DNA of 64,000 nucleotides from positions 221,001-285,000 of the forward strand of contig JACEVL010000031.1 in assembly GCA_020284085.1 (NCBI GenBank), given 5' to 3'. The stretch comes from Aporrectodea caliginosa. Its lineage: Eukaryota; Annelida; Clitellata; Crassiclitellata; Lumbricidae. Made by a program: the position numbers and the translations under genes. The notes beneath the pieces were generated by a model that was not told the DNA's origin, ran no database searches, and was given only the letters and a program-made list of their open reading frames with translations. Each line of letters opens with the position of its first letter. Position 1 is the first letter of the stretch. This document shows, piece after piece, positions 37,601 to 49,733 of this stretch.

Positions 37601-39658
37601 GAAATTGAGTTTACATGTAAACAGCGAACGAAGAATGCAGGAGATTTTTCAAGAAGAAGTCGAGGAAAGTCTAAAGCCCGGCGCTGCTGACTGCTTTGTG
37701 CGGAGATATATTGAAAAACTTGGTTCAGATTACGACCGTGAGCAACTGAACTTGACACTAAGAGATTTGGTTACGGCTGGCAGTGATACGACGAAGAATA
37801 CGCTGTTGTGGTTCGTACTTATGCTTGCCAATTTCCCAGAGGTTCAGGAAAAACTTCAGAGGGAAGTAGATGATGCTTTGCCTCGCGAAAGGCTGCCATC
37901 TGCTGAAGATCAGAGTCGACTGCCATTTGTGCAGGCAGCAATACTGGAGGTTATGAGATGGAAGACCTTGGCTATAATCTCAATACCACGAATGACGTTG
38001 AGCGACAGTACAGTGGGGGGATACTTCATACCCAAGGGAACTGGGGTAAATACATCACTAGTACTTTATACATTAAAGATATATAATCTGCATAAATTCT
38101 TTACCATACTTAGAGTTTTCACATGATAATACAGGTATTATTATGTGATAATATATAATAAAGGTATATGACCTTTATATGTAACCTGCTAATAAATTGG
38201 TAGCCTATTTAACAATGTAAGTGTTTATTTATTTAGAATAACTTTACAGAACATTGTACTTTATTTTGAGGGCTTTGGACGGAGTGGCGTGACCATCAAT
38301 TTAAATAAGCTGAATATAATTATTTAATAAGAAAATCTTAAGCGTTAGAACGTGAGTTCATGTTTCGTGATTCGTGATTACCGAACTTCACAATCAATGT
38401 GTCTCTTAGCAGTTATGGCCCAATGCCCATGCCTGTTGGAGTCAACATTTCATAAGGCATACATTACATAGGCTATACGGGAGAAAGGTTTCTGTACAAA
38501 TATGCCTACATATTTAGTAGTAATATCTATTAATTTATGCACACATTATAACTATTTAGGTCGTTTACATTACCATATGTTAGGCGCGTTTCTAAGCTAC
38601 GCATGAAACGAAAGGTTCAGTCATCGATTTCATTTAGTGTTTTGATAAATGAATGCACATGGTATTTGATTTTTTGCATTAAATAACAGTATACAGTTCT
38701 AAGTTACAATGCTGGATAAACCATAATTTTGTGTCAAAATCAATAGCGAAATGTGCAACTATAAATAGCTTTAATTGTGCCTATGTTTTTCCCGATTGCA
38801 AGTTGAGTTATTGGCAGGGTAGTTAGTGATTATCCAGTTGCTGAGACAGTTTAACATTTACAGGTGTGGCCAAATCTTTACGCTGTTCATATGGACCCGA
38901 AAGTCTGGAAGGACCCGGATGTGTTTCGACCAGAACGGTTCTTGGACGATGAGAATAAAGCGATCGAGAGCAACCGCGTTATTCCATTTAGCATCGGTAA
39001 ACACTTTGCATGTTGAAATTGGCCTACTCCAAATAGATTTACTTCAGAAACAATTTCTGCTTTAGAAACGTTGAGAAATAAGATGCTAAAGCAAGACTAA
39101 AATTAATGCTGCAATGCAACATTATTTTTTATTTGACTTATAGTTATTTTTTGCTCATTATTTATTTATTCATTCGTTAGGCAAAATTAGAAATGATGTC
39201 TCAAGACGACTTAAAATGTCCCCGTATAATTATGTTATAACTAATTCAATAACACTGCTTAGACGTTTGCAAACAATAACACTAACACTGCGATTTACTT
39301 AATATATTTAGATGATAGTGTGGTTTTTGCCTATACCTATGCACGTTTTGTCACAATGCATCTTCAGAAATATTACTTTTACCTGATTACACACTGTTAT
39401 GTACACAACATGATTTAGTCAGGTTTTAAAAGGTGCATCATTGGGAAGTGACTAGTTGTTATTCTCTGTGTCGTAGGCCGTCGCTCTTGCCTCGGAGAAG
39501 CACTAGCTCGTCTGGAGATATTCCTAATCATTACTGGTCTGCTTCAACGCTTCACTGTACGACCACCAGAGGGCCAGACAAGGATTGACGTTGAGACAGT
39601 CATTGGAGTCCTAGCTGTTCCATCTTCATTCAACGTGCGAATGATACCAAGAATATAG
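34602..39658 (+). CDS. P450 gene D: complete CYP2-clan cytochrome P450, five exons
   Basis: Exons 34602-34834, 36025-36143, 37252-38045, 38864-38996 and 39477-39658 join in frame into 487 codons. Seen: N-terminal anchor ([20 protein letters not shown]), hinge [16 protein letters not shown]-helix [13 protein letters not shown]-helix EVMR, FRPERF, haem loop [11 protein letters not shown] with Cys431. Differs from A/B/C/F by the I-helix Ser and Lys, the FSIG loop and a C-terminus ending MIPRI. Sister of E: 5' flank, exons, introns and 3' flank align. A candidate acceptor (AG 34590-34591) precedes the ATG by 10 nt. Intron 1 holds an antisense L2 tail and an RTE-like tail; introns 3 and 4 show no insert. 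By family an ER monooxygenase; substrate unknown. Confidence 0.93.
35058..35105 (-). repeat. Antisense L2/SINE 3' tail in intron 1 of gene D
   Basis: CATTTCAGAGATTTATATAGCGCC..ACTCAGAAGCGC is the reverse of the GCGCCTCTGAG..GGCGCTATATAAAT tail found at 46355-46425. The sister intron of gene E lacks it. Confidence 0.65.
35108..35165 (+). repeat. RTE-like LINE 3' tail in intron 1 of gene D
   Basis: ATGCATATGCTCTTGTCAGATGCAAATAGAGGC followed by TACTTACTTACTTGC. The same tail is in intron 1 of gene E (44265-44310), so this insertion predates the D/E duplication. A third, antisense copy is at 63124-63200. Confidence 0.65.
37050..37145 (+). repeat. Dispersed about 90-bp repeat in intron 2 of gene D
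   Basis: GATGTCGCCCTCCTT..CTTGGCACTGGCACTACC..GTGGCAGAGCTGACTGATG. In gene E the corresponding repeat is split by the L2 insertion at 46192-46431. Confidence 0.5.
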
Positions 39659-39796
39659 ATCGGTCTAGTCCTTATGCTTTCACCTGCGGCCTTTCTTAAA
39701 GTTCTGTTTCTCGATACCTTCTGTTAATTTTGAACACCTCCCCAATGGTCCCATACAGTAAACTATCTCTACATCTCCTGTTGATTATCACCTAAG

Positions 39797-40138
39797 CAGC
39801 GTTTCCCAATGTGTGTATACCGCAGAACCCTAGGGTTCCGTGACGGGAAGACTAGTGTTCCGTTAGGAAATGGGATAAAAGTGTTATTTTAATATGTTGC
39901 TAAATTAAAAATCAGACTCCGGGGCGAAGATAAAGGTCCCTTGGAAATTTTTTATTTAAAATAGTTTCTTATCTATAAAGTAGAATTCTGTTACTCAGTA
40001 CTGTGTAAATTAATTATACCTATTGGGCTCTATCGGTCTGCTTCGTATACCAGAAAGTGCTTTGTATGGATCGGGGTTCCGTCTGAAAATTTTCAGATCA
40101 AAATGGTTCCGCAGGCAAAAAAATATTGGAAAACGCTG
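39797..40138. mobile_element. hAT-like MITE (342 bp) downstream of gene D
   Basis: Ends CAGCGTTTCCCAAT and ATTGGAAAACGCTG are inverted repeats, of the CAG.GTTTCCCAA type known from hAT elements. The flanks CACCTAAG and ACCTAGAG match only imperfectly. The sister 3' flank of gene E (48900-48960) does not show the insert. Confidence 0.65.
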
Positions 40139-40867
40139 ACCTAGAGCAACTCTTTAGATCTTTTCCTCTGACTTCCTTGCAGAGGTGCTAAATCACCCGC
40201 CTAACCCGATCAGCAAGACATCGGCTTATATAATTATGACCCCAGCCTTCTATACATCAATCCTTCTGTTCATATTATGCCGTATCATAATTTGTGTCCG
40301 TAAACAATTAGACAAATATCAAACAAACCTATCTCTCATACCCCTCTTTATCTGATCATTATTCACCCGCACCTTACTCGTCTCATATCTGCAACCTCGG
40401 AATCATCTTCGACAAAAGATGTGATCTTTCACTATCACATAGTCTAAACCTCTTGTTACATGCATATTTCGATTCTTAACTCTACTTTTTCTAAAACATT
40501 GATTCGTCTAGAGTAGATTTAATTATGCTTACAAGTCTAGTCGCACTTATCTTATAAAACAATGTCTAAGACTTTATAAGTGTAATCGTTGTCGGCGGAG
40601 AGTTTCCTTTTTTCAACTGATGCGGGCGGATGGTGTGAGTTTTAAGCGATTCTCATAAGACCACTGTACTAGTGTACTCCCCATTCAACATGGCCTTACA
40701 GGATCATTCTGGAATTGATTCAAACTAAGGTGGGACTATAATCCTGCCAGGACGCCCTCGTGGAGCCTATACGGAGACCATGGATATGGGTCCAAACTAA
40801 TACCAGTGGAATTGCTGGCAGCCTGCTGGCGAAGTCCGTTGAAGCACAGATTGACATTGGTTAGTTG

Positions 40868-42075
40868 CTGTTTAACGACACTGTGTTATAACAAAGATGA
40901 TTGGCGTTGCCCTCCTCCCTTCTCCAGGCTTGGGGCTGGCATTACCACAGCTGGGCTAGTGGCGGATTTTTGACAAACTACTGCACATGAATCTATTTTT
41001 AAATTTTGGTCCCGTGTTTAAACTGTTATCAACACGACCAAAGGGCAATATGTCTAGTCACCAGAACATTAACCTCTTCTTATTTGGTGTACACACCATG
41101 TACACGTGCAGGACTCAATGATTACTACATGTTGATTTGGACACAAGTAGGCTAACTGGCACATTAATTTTGGCGATGTATTGTATTGGGCTAATCCGGC
41201 CCAAGATTAAACTGTTATCGACCTAAACGGACTGTGACTCTTAGTCTCTCTCAGATAGTCAATCTCTCAGATCCCATTCGTAATCGTTTAACTACAACAT
41301 TTCTAAAGTGCTACTCGAGAGTTAAGCGTTAAGCAACAGCTTACTCGCCAGTGTTGGGCCAATGCACGAGCGATTCAGTATACCTCGATCACGTAAGTAC
41401 AAGGATATAGGAAGCCGTTGTATTAAATATACTTTAGGATATATCGGCAGAAACACATATATAGGGCCTACATATATAATCATGCATGTGCAAATTAATT
41501 AATTCATTCATTCGTTTCAAGAATTTATATAGCGCTCCTGCCAGAAAACCAACTCAGAGGCGCTCCCAGTCTCACCACGGTGATATAAATAAGTCTAAAA
41601 GAGCTTGTACAACGATGACGAGCCATACACGCATCGTACATAGATATTACACATAAACAAATACATGCATACTCGCATGCACACATATACAATTATACAT
41701 ATACATATTATTCATGCACAAATACATACATACATACATACATACATACATTATAAAATTATACATACACACAACATGCATGAACAGATACAGCAGACAT
41801 ATATAAAGACAATATATAGACACACATTGGTATAGGCCTACACACATCAAATGTTTTTTGTTATCATAACTTTTATTGATCTTATATGTAATGCAATATA
41901 TGTTGCAGACACAATCAGACACATACATGTATATGCATGCATGCATACGTGAATGTATACAATATATAGATCTAGCTTAATGTTGTTGAATGCCATGCCA
42001 GCCCAGCCTAGCTCAGTTAAAAATAGGTTAGAACATTCAGCTCTGTACGCAAGCGTGTAACCTATATTAGGCCTA
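40868..42075 (+). repeat. Duplicated 5'-flank block, copy 3
   Basis: Starts with the TTTAACGACACTGTGT repeat, then AACACGACCAAAGGGCAA, ACCTCTTCTTATTTG, TGGGCTAATCCGGCCCAAGATTAAACTG, CACTCGAGAGTTAAGCG and TTGTTGAATGCCATGCCAGCCC. It aligns over about 1 kb with 54735-55850. It includes an antisense L2-type tail (41505-41575) and a (CATA)n tract (41718-41752). Confidence 0.8.
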
Positions 42076-42629
42076 TATATAATTATTAGGGTGTGTCTTA
42101 AAATATGACGTTTCAAAATTGGTATCGGCCTTGTTGTTTTCGTGTTCCACCTTGAGAAACATTGTCACTTGCCAAATTAGACGAAAATCGGAATAGATTT
42201 AGAACTTGCGCAAAGCCCCGGAAGATTTATCACTTACGAAACAATGTAGGCCTAATAGCCTAAATTGCAATTATGAAAGATCCACACAAATTTCAACACT
42301 TAAACCTAAAAATATAAGGTGAAGGTAAAGGAAGAACCGTTAGTTATTTGTCATTTATTTATTTATTCCCTTCAGTGCCTTTTGGGAACTTTGGTACTCT
42401 ACCATTTGCAGAACAAATTGTTTCTCATCCTTATTTCGGACCAAGGCTTCTTTGAAGGACTGCAAAAGAGCCACTACTTTCTCCGCCAAATCGTTCGTCA
42501 CTCTTGGGGCGTATCTGACGTCATTTGCTTCACTGTATGATTGTTCTGACTCCCATGATTGTCGCGGGTCTCGATCAAGAAAAGAGTAGGCCCTAATCCA
42601 ATCCAAGGATCTGGAATATTTTGGTGGTA

Positions 42630-42785
42630 GAATTGGTTAAAAAAAATGGGCATCTAAACTTAAAACTTATCTCTTCTCTAAGTACTATGATTAAGTAACT
42701 ACATTGTAACGCGTCCTTTGAGTAAGACTCTGTTTTACTAAGGCGCGCTATAAATACAAGGTGTATTGTATTGTATTGTATTGTA
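42630..42785 (+). pseudogene. L2-like LINE 3' terminus with (TTGTA)n tail
   Basis: The frame WASKLKTYLFSKYYD followed by a stop is the typical C-terminal end of L2/CR1 ORF2. It is followed by GGCGCGCTATAAATACAAGG and a TGTATTGTATTGTATTG tail. It precedes the 5' flank block shared with gene D. Confidence 0.7.
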
Positions 42786-43084
42786 TGGTATAGCAGACAG
42801 TGAACCAGCAACGTATAACTTTGCCAATACAGGAGCTGTACAAAACAGTAACTGCGACTAGAGATTTGGTAAGTGGTAACTAAGCTTATGCTAAAAATTC
42901 TTTGTAAGTATTGAATCAGAATGTTGCCTTAATCTGAAGCAACCCCAGTACAGTCCGCTACTTTAAGGGTTTACGTGCGTACGCTAGCATGCATGTGCGC
43001 TTCTCACGATACAAGTGCATAGGCCTACTATTACTTAGATAAACATAATAAGTTGAATTTTCTATAATTACATGATCATAAAAA

Positions 43085-43262
43085 TCGTCTTGCCATCAGT
43101 AAATGTAATGTGGAAAAGGGGCAGCCCTGCAATAGCGGATTATTTTATCCTTTAGGGCTGTCCTATTGACGGCATCAGCAGATTAACATTTTTTTTAAAT
43201 GACTGTTTGTTAATTAATTGTGCTGTTGTTGATTCAATAAACGGCTGATTGATTGAATAGGC
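43085..43262 (+). mobile_element. Insertion present upstream of E but absent upstream of D
   Basis: The D flank runs from ATAATCATAACATAATAATG to GCACCTCCGC; the E flank carries about 175 extra bases ending TTGATTCAATAAACGGCTGATTGATTGAATAG. The AATAAA plus short TGAT-type tail suggests a 5'-truncated LINE or SINE end. Family not identified. Confidence 0.5.
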
Positions 43263-43812
43263 ACCTCCGCACGCATAATTGCATAGAAATGTAATAATTA
43301 CAGATAGGCGTGCACACAAATAGCCTACATGCGGTTATACACTTGTGTTTCGAGAATGGATATTTGGTCTGGAACAGTCTCCCACTGACACACGTACTGT
43401 TATTGCTTTTGACTATATTCAGCGAACGTTTTCAAACTGTTTCAAAACTCTCCTTTGTTTAGGTCAGCTGGATAGTCATGTTGAGCGCCTTTGTGAGGTA
43501 TTTGAAACACGCTGGTTCTTGATACATAGGGAGTTAGGGACCTACACATAATGTATACATACAGACGTACACCCTATATCCAAGTATGCTAATATGCAAA
43601 TATTGTAAATGCATACATACATGTACATCCACACATAAAAATATATACACGCATACAATAATACAGATATATACACTCAAACATGCAAGAATAGATACAT
43701 ACAAACTCTAACAACATCAGATTTAAGCTCTGAATTAACGTGGACAAATTGAACCACTTCGTAGTGCATTAGCTTTAACCCTACCTGACCGCCTTCCTTC
43801 AGGATCGCAAAG

Positions 43813-46800
43813 ATGTTACAGCCAGTGGAAGTATTCCTCTTCGTCGGGGTTTTCTGGGGTTCCCATTTTCTTCTCCGATGGTGGAATTCTAAAGAAAGAG
43901 TTAAACGTCTCCTTCCACCTTCGCTTCCATCTCTACCACTGGTCGGATCATTGCCATTTATTAGTGGCTTTGATAACCTGGCAGAATTCTTCATGAGAAA
44001 GGCGGATGAACTGGGTCCGGTCTTCACGTTCAAAGTAGGCAACAAGTAAGAGATAAAATCATGTCTTGCAGTATGTATATATTCACTTCTCAAGAGAGGA
44101 CACCCTTTCATACAACTTATTGATAAATACAAACTATTTAAAAATAGTTTTATTAATATCTTCAGTGATATTTAGCTGTGCATGAATGACTCTATAATCT
44201 GCTCCTATAGTTTTTTCAAATTTATATACCTATGTATGTAATTGTTTCAGACTATGTAATGCATTTGCTGTTGTCAGACGCAAATAAAGCCTACTTACTT
44301 ACTTAATATATATCTCTTAATCTGACGGATTAATATAAATAATTTCTCAGTCACCAAGGTATGTCGCCCAACTTGGATCCACATGTGGGACAAGCACAGA
44401 GACAGAGACAGAGAAGCGATCAAGGAACACAGCTAAACTGAAAAGTAACGATCAGCATGCACAGACCGCTTCTACTTTAGAATCCTGACTCCAGAACAAT
44501 GACCTGGCACTAAAATTTACCTCAAAACTTGGCTCTTTCCCTGCGGGTTTGTTATAGCGCGGGTGTTCAAGCTGCTTTTTCTTATGTAGATATTGCTTGT
44601 TGCTGAGAAAGTAATAGAACGCAAACGTGACTATTTCAAGAAGCATAGGGGCTATGCTTCTTGTAATTGTTGCGTTTGTGTTACATTAGTGGTAAAAGTG
44701 TAAAACGGTACACTTAATATACGAATCTATCATCACTAGCTCATGACGAGTTGATTAAAATGAGAGAAGCTAAAATGTTATGGATTATGCAATTACAACT
44801 GGGTAGAAGTGAGAACCGACAATAATTTATTAAGATGCGAGTAGAGAGTGAGAAGATAGTCAACAAAGAACAGTCAACGATTGAGAAAGACGAACGTTGC
44901 ACAAAGCTGAAAGTCAAGGTTTTTGATCACCAAAACCCGTTCAGAACATCGAGCACACCTCTAATGAATGGGCTCCTCATTGCAGTTTTAATACCCACGC
45001 ATGAGATTCTCTGTTTTGGTTTGTAATGAGAGATGCTTTGATTCAGTTGAAGCTTCTTTGCAATTTCTTGACATGAAAGAAAGGCTCACTTTCTGGAGAA
45101 TTTAAACCACACCCAACAACCGTTCTCTTTCAGACACCAATATTCGTTGAATAAACACAACCCATTCAGATGCTAGTAAAATTTAAAAATGACTATGAAA
45201 ATTCCGAAAGAAAAATTCTTAGTAGTGCTGAAGAGATATTTGTTAAGCCACGGACGATGTGTTGTAGGCATATCTTGACATTGAATAGCAAGGAAGTTAT
45301 CGAGGAAGCTTTGGTGAAGCACAGTTATGCTTTTTCTGGCAGAGACCCGATATATACGGAAGGAATTGTGAATCCAAACACTAAAGGTATGATACCAAGT
45401 TTTGAACTTCCCTAAATGCAGTTTCCTGGAAAACTTTTATTTGGTCATTATATATAACTTATAACTAATATAAGGTGTCATAGGTTGGCCTAAGAGTATT
45501 TACATGGGGTAAATTTCTGCTTCCTTAAGGCTGAACTGGATTAGATCGCCATTATGGAGTTTATGAAATAGGAACTAGTTTATATTCACATGCGATTAGG
45601 CAAAAATAAAATCGACGATTCACGTAATACGTATGGTTTGGTTTATTTTAAATTCCAGATCCAAGGTCGCGCAGGCGGACTTTTTGGATAAGCAATTCAA
45701 AAGCACTTGCATTTTCTTTATTTCCGCTTTAATTCTAAGCACTATTCATCGTGGCCGTCTAACGGCTTACCTGCTTGAACTTTGTTCATTTCTCTATAAT
45801 TGACTCACAGGAAGAAGAGATGATAGGTGGTAAATTTTTCAGTGGTTATTCACGGACGCCTATATTCTGATCCATCTGAGATATCGAATACCGACTTTCT
45901 TCCTTAAAATGATCATCGTTACCTAGTGTGTGGCATGCGAAGCGATTATCAATTGATTCCTTGTAGTAATAAGAGCGATGTTGAAGTTACAGAAGTCATG
46001 CTATTAGAATAAAATACTCTTTATCATTTCAATGTCCCTGTAAAACGCAAGATCTATCTGCTTTCCCAACTTTGTGATTAAAAGTTATTTCTAAAACTTA
46101 GGAAATAAGAAAAGTATGTTTTCGTAGAACCTCTAGCACGGCCGTTGATGTCGCCCTCCTTTTTCTAGACTTGGCACTACCTGGTACTATAATATGGTCC
46201 CGCGAGCTCACACTTCTATTAGACAGCGTCGATCCTTTTCGATTGTTGTTCCCTCCATCTGGAATGGCCTCCCACTAGACTTGCGATTGATGCCTCGTCT
46301 AGATTCGCCTGCCTTTTATAAGTATCTCAAATCACACTTTATAGCCGTGGCTGGGCTGGGAGCGCCTCTGAGTAGGTCTCTGGAAGAGGCGCTATATAAA
46401 TTCTCGGAATGAATGAATGAATTGACACTCCTAGTAGTGGCAGAGCTGACTGATGAACGGCGAAGTAACCGTGTATTATCTGTGGCGAACTTCATTGCCT
46501 GTCGCGATAATTAACTTATATCGAAACTTTATTTCTCGAACATTTGTATTTGTTTTCCAAGGTTTGTCTTCCATGAACACTTCTCCGGAATGGAAGAAGT
46601 ACCACCAGCTATCACTGTCCATCCTAAGAGAATTCGGACTCGGAGTCAAGAGCACAATGGAAGCGAGGATCCTCATGGAGGTGGAAGCCATCACAGAATA
46701 CGTGCAAAAGAAAAACTGCGAGATATTCGACCCAGAAGACCTGTTAATGTTAGCTGCAACTAACGTCATAAACAACATTATTTTTGGACGAAGACGAGAT

Positions 46801-48820
46801 TATGAACTCGGTGCAAGTGAACTTGCTTACCAGATTAAAGGATTCTTTGAAGGCATGGACAGTGCTTTCGACATAGCTCCTGTAGTACGATTTCTTCCTT
46901 ATTACAGAAAGAAATTGAGTTTACATGTAAACAGCGTACGAAGAATGCAGGAGATTTGTCAGGAAGAAGTCGAAGAAAGTCTGAAACCTGGGGCTACTGA
47001 CTGCTTCGTGCGTCGATACATTGAAAAACTTGGTTCAGATTACGACCGTGAGCAACTGAACTTCACTCTCAGAGATTTAGTTACGGCTGGCAGTGATACG
47101 TCAAAGAATACGCTGTTGTGGTTCGTACTTATACTTGCCAATTTCCCCGAAGTTCAGGAACGCCTGCAGAGGGAAGTAGATGATGTTTTGCCTCACGATA
47201 GGCTGCCATCTGCTGAAGATCAGAGTCGACTGCCATTTGTGCAGGCAGCAATATTGGAGGTTATGAGATGGAAAACATTAGCTATAATTTCCATACCACG
47301 AATGACGTTGAGCGACAGTACAGTGGGGGGATACTTCATACCCAAGGGAACTCAGGTAAATACATCAAAAATACTCAATATATAAAAGATATAATAATCT
47401 GCATAATTTCATTGGTCACTTAGATTTTTCAGTTGGCAAATACAGGTTATAACATTTATATGTAACCCTCTATTTGGCATTTGACAATATATGTGTTTAT
47501 ATTGAGAATAACATTAAAGAACATTGTACTTTATTTTTAGGTTTTTAGAAGGAGTAGCGTGACCAAAAATTTGAATAAATTATGTTTAGTACATTTTAAT
47601 CAGAATAAGGAAAGCGTTAGAACGTGAGTTCATGTAGGCCTATCGTGATTACAGAACGTCCTAGTCAATGCGACATATTTAGTAGTATTTTGTACACATT
47701 GTGACTGTTAGGTGCGTTTCTAAGCTACGCATGAGGCTAAAGGTTGAGGCATCGATTTCATTTAGTGTTTTGATAAACAGATGCACATGGTATTTGATTT
47801 GTTACAGTAAATAACAGTCGGCCTAAGTTACAGTGCTGGATAAACCATAAGTTTGTGTCAAAGTCAATAGCGAAATGTGCAACGATGAATAGCTTTAATA
47901 GCGCCTATACTTTTTTCCGATTGTAAGTTGAGTTAATGGCAGGGTAGGCCTAGTTAGTGATAATCGAGCTGCTAAAAACGGTTTGACATTTACAGGTGTG
48001 GCCAAATCTTTACGCTGTTCATATGGACCCGAAAGTCTGGAAAGACCCGGATGTGTTTCGACCAGAACGGTTCTTGGACGATGAGAATAAAGTCATCGAT
48101 AACAACCGCGTTATTCCATTCTGCATCGGTAAATACCATGCATGTTGAAATACTCCAAATTCATTTACTTCAGAAACAGTTTCTGCTTGAGAAACGCTGA
48201 AAAATAATACGTTACAGTAAGAATAAATCCTGCAATGAAACTTATTTTCTTAATTGGCTGATAGTAATCTGCTTGCTCATTATTTATTTATTCATTCGTT
48301 AGGCAACATTAGAACTGATCTCTCAAGACTTAAAATATACCAGGTCAACATACTATATTAAGTAACCAACTAAAATGAAAATGTTGATTTTTTAATAGTC
48401 ATAGTTTTAAAATTACATTTACATCTCCACTGGTTAGACGTTTGAATACAAAACACTAACACTGCAATTTACTTAATATATTTAGATGATAGTGTAGTAT
48501 TTGCCTATACCTATGCACGCATTTGTCGCAAGACGTCTTCAGAAATATTACTTTTGACATGATTAAACAGCATGCTTTAGTCAGGTTTTAAAAGGTGCGT
48601 CTTTGGGAAGTGACTAGTTGTTATTCTTTTTGTCGCAGGCCGTCGCTCATGTCTCGGAGAAGTACTAGCTCTTCTAGAGGTATTTTTAACTATTACTGGT
48701 CTGCTTCAACGCTTCACTGTACGACCACCAGATGGCCAGACAAAGATCGACGTTGAAACAGTCATTGGAGTCCTGGCTGTTCCATCTTCATTCAAAGTGC
48801 GAATGATACCAAGAATATAG
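43813..48820 (+). CDS. P450 gene E: complete CYP2-clan cytochrome P450, five exons
   Basis: Exons 43813-44045, 45268-45386, 46562-47355, 47996-48128 and 48639-48820 join in frame into 487 codons. Nearly a twin of gene D: exon 1 differs at 8 of 78 residues by my count. Seen: N-terminal anchor, Pro-rich hinge, I-helix AGSDTSKNTLLW, K-helix EVMR, FRPERF, and haem loop [11 protein letters not shown] with Cys431. Two unusual residues: Ser replaces the second Thr of the I-helix DTT, and a Cys replaces Ser just before the haem loop glycine; both are tolerable but could alter oxygen activation or stability. A candidate acceptor (AG 43801-43802) lies 10 nt before the ATG. Intron 2 contains an L2 insertion absent from D. 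Substrate unknown. Confidence 0.93.
44350..44550. other. About 180-200 bp segment in intron 1 of gene E absent from gene D
   Basis: The D intron passes from a TAATAATTATT stretch directly to GATATAGCGC..TTCAAGCTGC, while E has an extra block with GGATCCACATGTGGGACAAG and GACAGAGACAGAGA. No termini were recognised, so either insertion in E or deletion in D is possible. Confidence 0.45.
46192..46431 (+). mobile_element. 5'-truncated L2-like LINE insertion in intron 2 of gene E
   Basis: The frame 46194-46412 reads VPRAHTSIRQRRSFSIVVPS, IWNGLPLDLR and FYKYLKSHF, the usual end of L2/CR1 ORF2, followed by GGGAGCGCCTCTGAGTAGGT..GGCGCTATATAAATTCTCGG and GAATGAATGAATGAA. In gene D the same place reads CTGGTACTATTGGCACTCC, the empty site. 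The insertion therefore postdates the D/E duplication. Confidence 0.88.
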
Positions 48821-49405
48821 ATCGGTCTAGTCCTTACGCTTACACCTGCGACCTTTCTGGAAGTTCTGTTTCTCGATACCTTCTGTTAAATTTGAACACC
48901 TCCCCGTACAGTAAACTCATCTCTAAGAACTAGAACTTTTAGCTGATTGTATGTTTAACGTAGATCCTTAAATATACTGGTTGATTTTTCTGTTGTCGCG
49001 TTATAAATTCAGAAGTTAGTAACTTCATGTCGATATTGTTCAGTGAAGAATTTAATTAAGCGTCTGTTACAAGCATAGAACGAGAATTCGTGACTTCAGA
49101 CTTTAATATTCGTAAATATTCGTGAATATTGGGTCATTTTTAATATTCGTAAATATTCGTTGATGATGTCACTGTTTCCGCTTTGTTTACGAACTAATTT
49201 AATTTAAGAGTACTAATTTAAGTATATGTGCAGTGGTTTTGCGGCGCTGTACATAGTGCTGTGGTCCGTAAGCTGCATGGTATGCTGGTAAACAGACTGT
49301 CGGAGTGACAACTGGCATTAAATTTGTTTGTACATGTGTAATGTTACACGCCTAGGCTTATTAGGTCAAAATGTCAAAATAGATGAACCGATGCAGAGGT
49401 CTCTC

Positions 49406-49416
49406 TTTTCTCTCTG

Positions 49417-49474
<58 letters not shown>

Positions 49475-49488
49475 TGTCTCTCTCTCTG

Positions 49489-49521
<33 letters not shown>

Positions 49522-49574
49522 GTCTCTCTCTGTCTCTCTCTGTCTATCTCGCTCTCTCTGTCTCTCTCGCTCTC

Positions 49575-49605
<31 letters not shown>

Positions 49606-49637
49606 GTCTCTCTCGCTCTGTCTGTCTGTCTGTCTGT

Positions 49638-49706
<69 letters not shown>

Positions 49707-49733
49707 AAAACACACTCAGTCTGTCTGTCTGTC
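49406..49733. repeat. Long TC/TCTG compound microsatellite
   Basis: TCTCTG, TC and TCTG repeats with a short CACACA stretch, about 330 bp, continuing after the nested hAT at 51372-51420. Long Ser/Leu or Arg/Glu frames through it on both strands are artefacts. Confidence 0.95.

Noticed and set aside
41718..41752. CRISPR-like spaced repeats in the CATA and TC tracts
   Set aside because: These are eukaryotic microsatellites without spacer structure.
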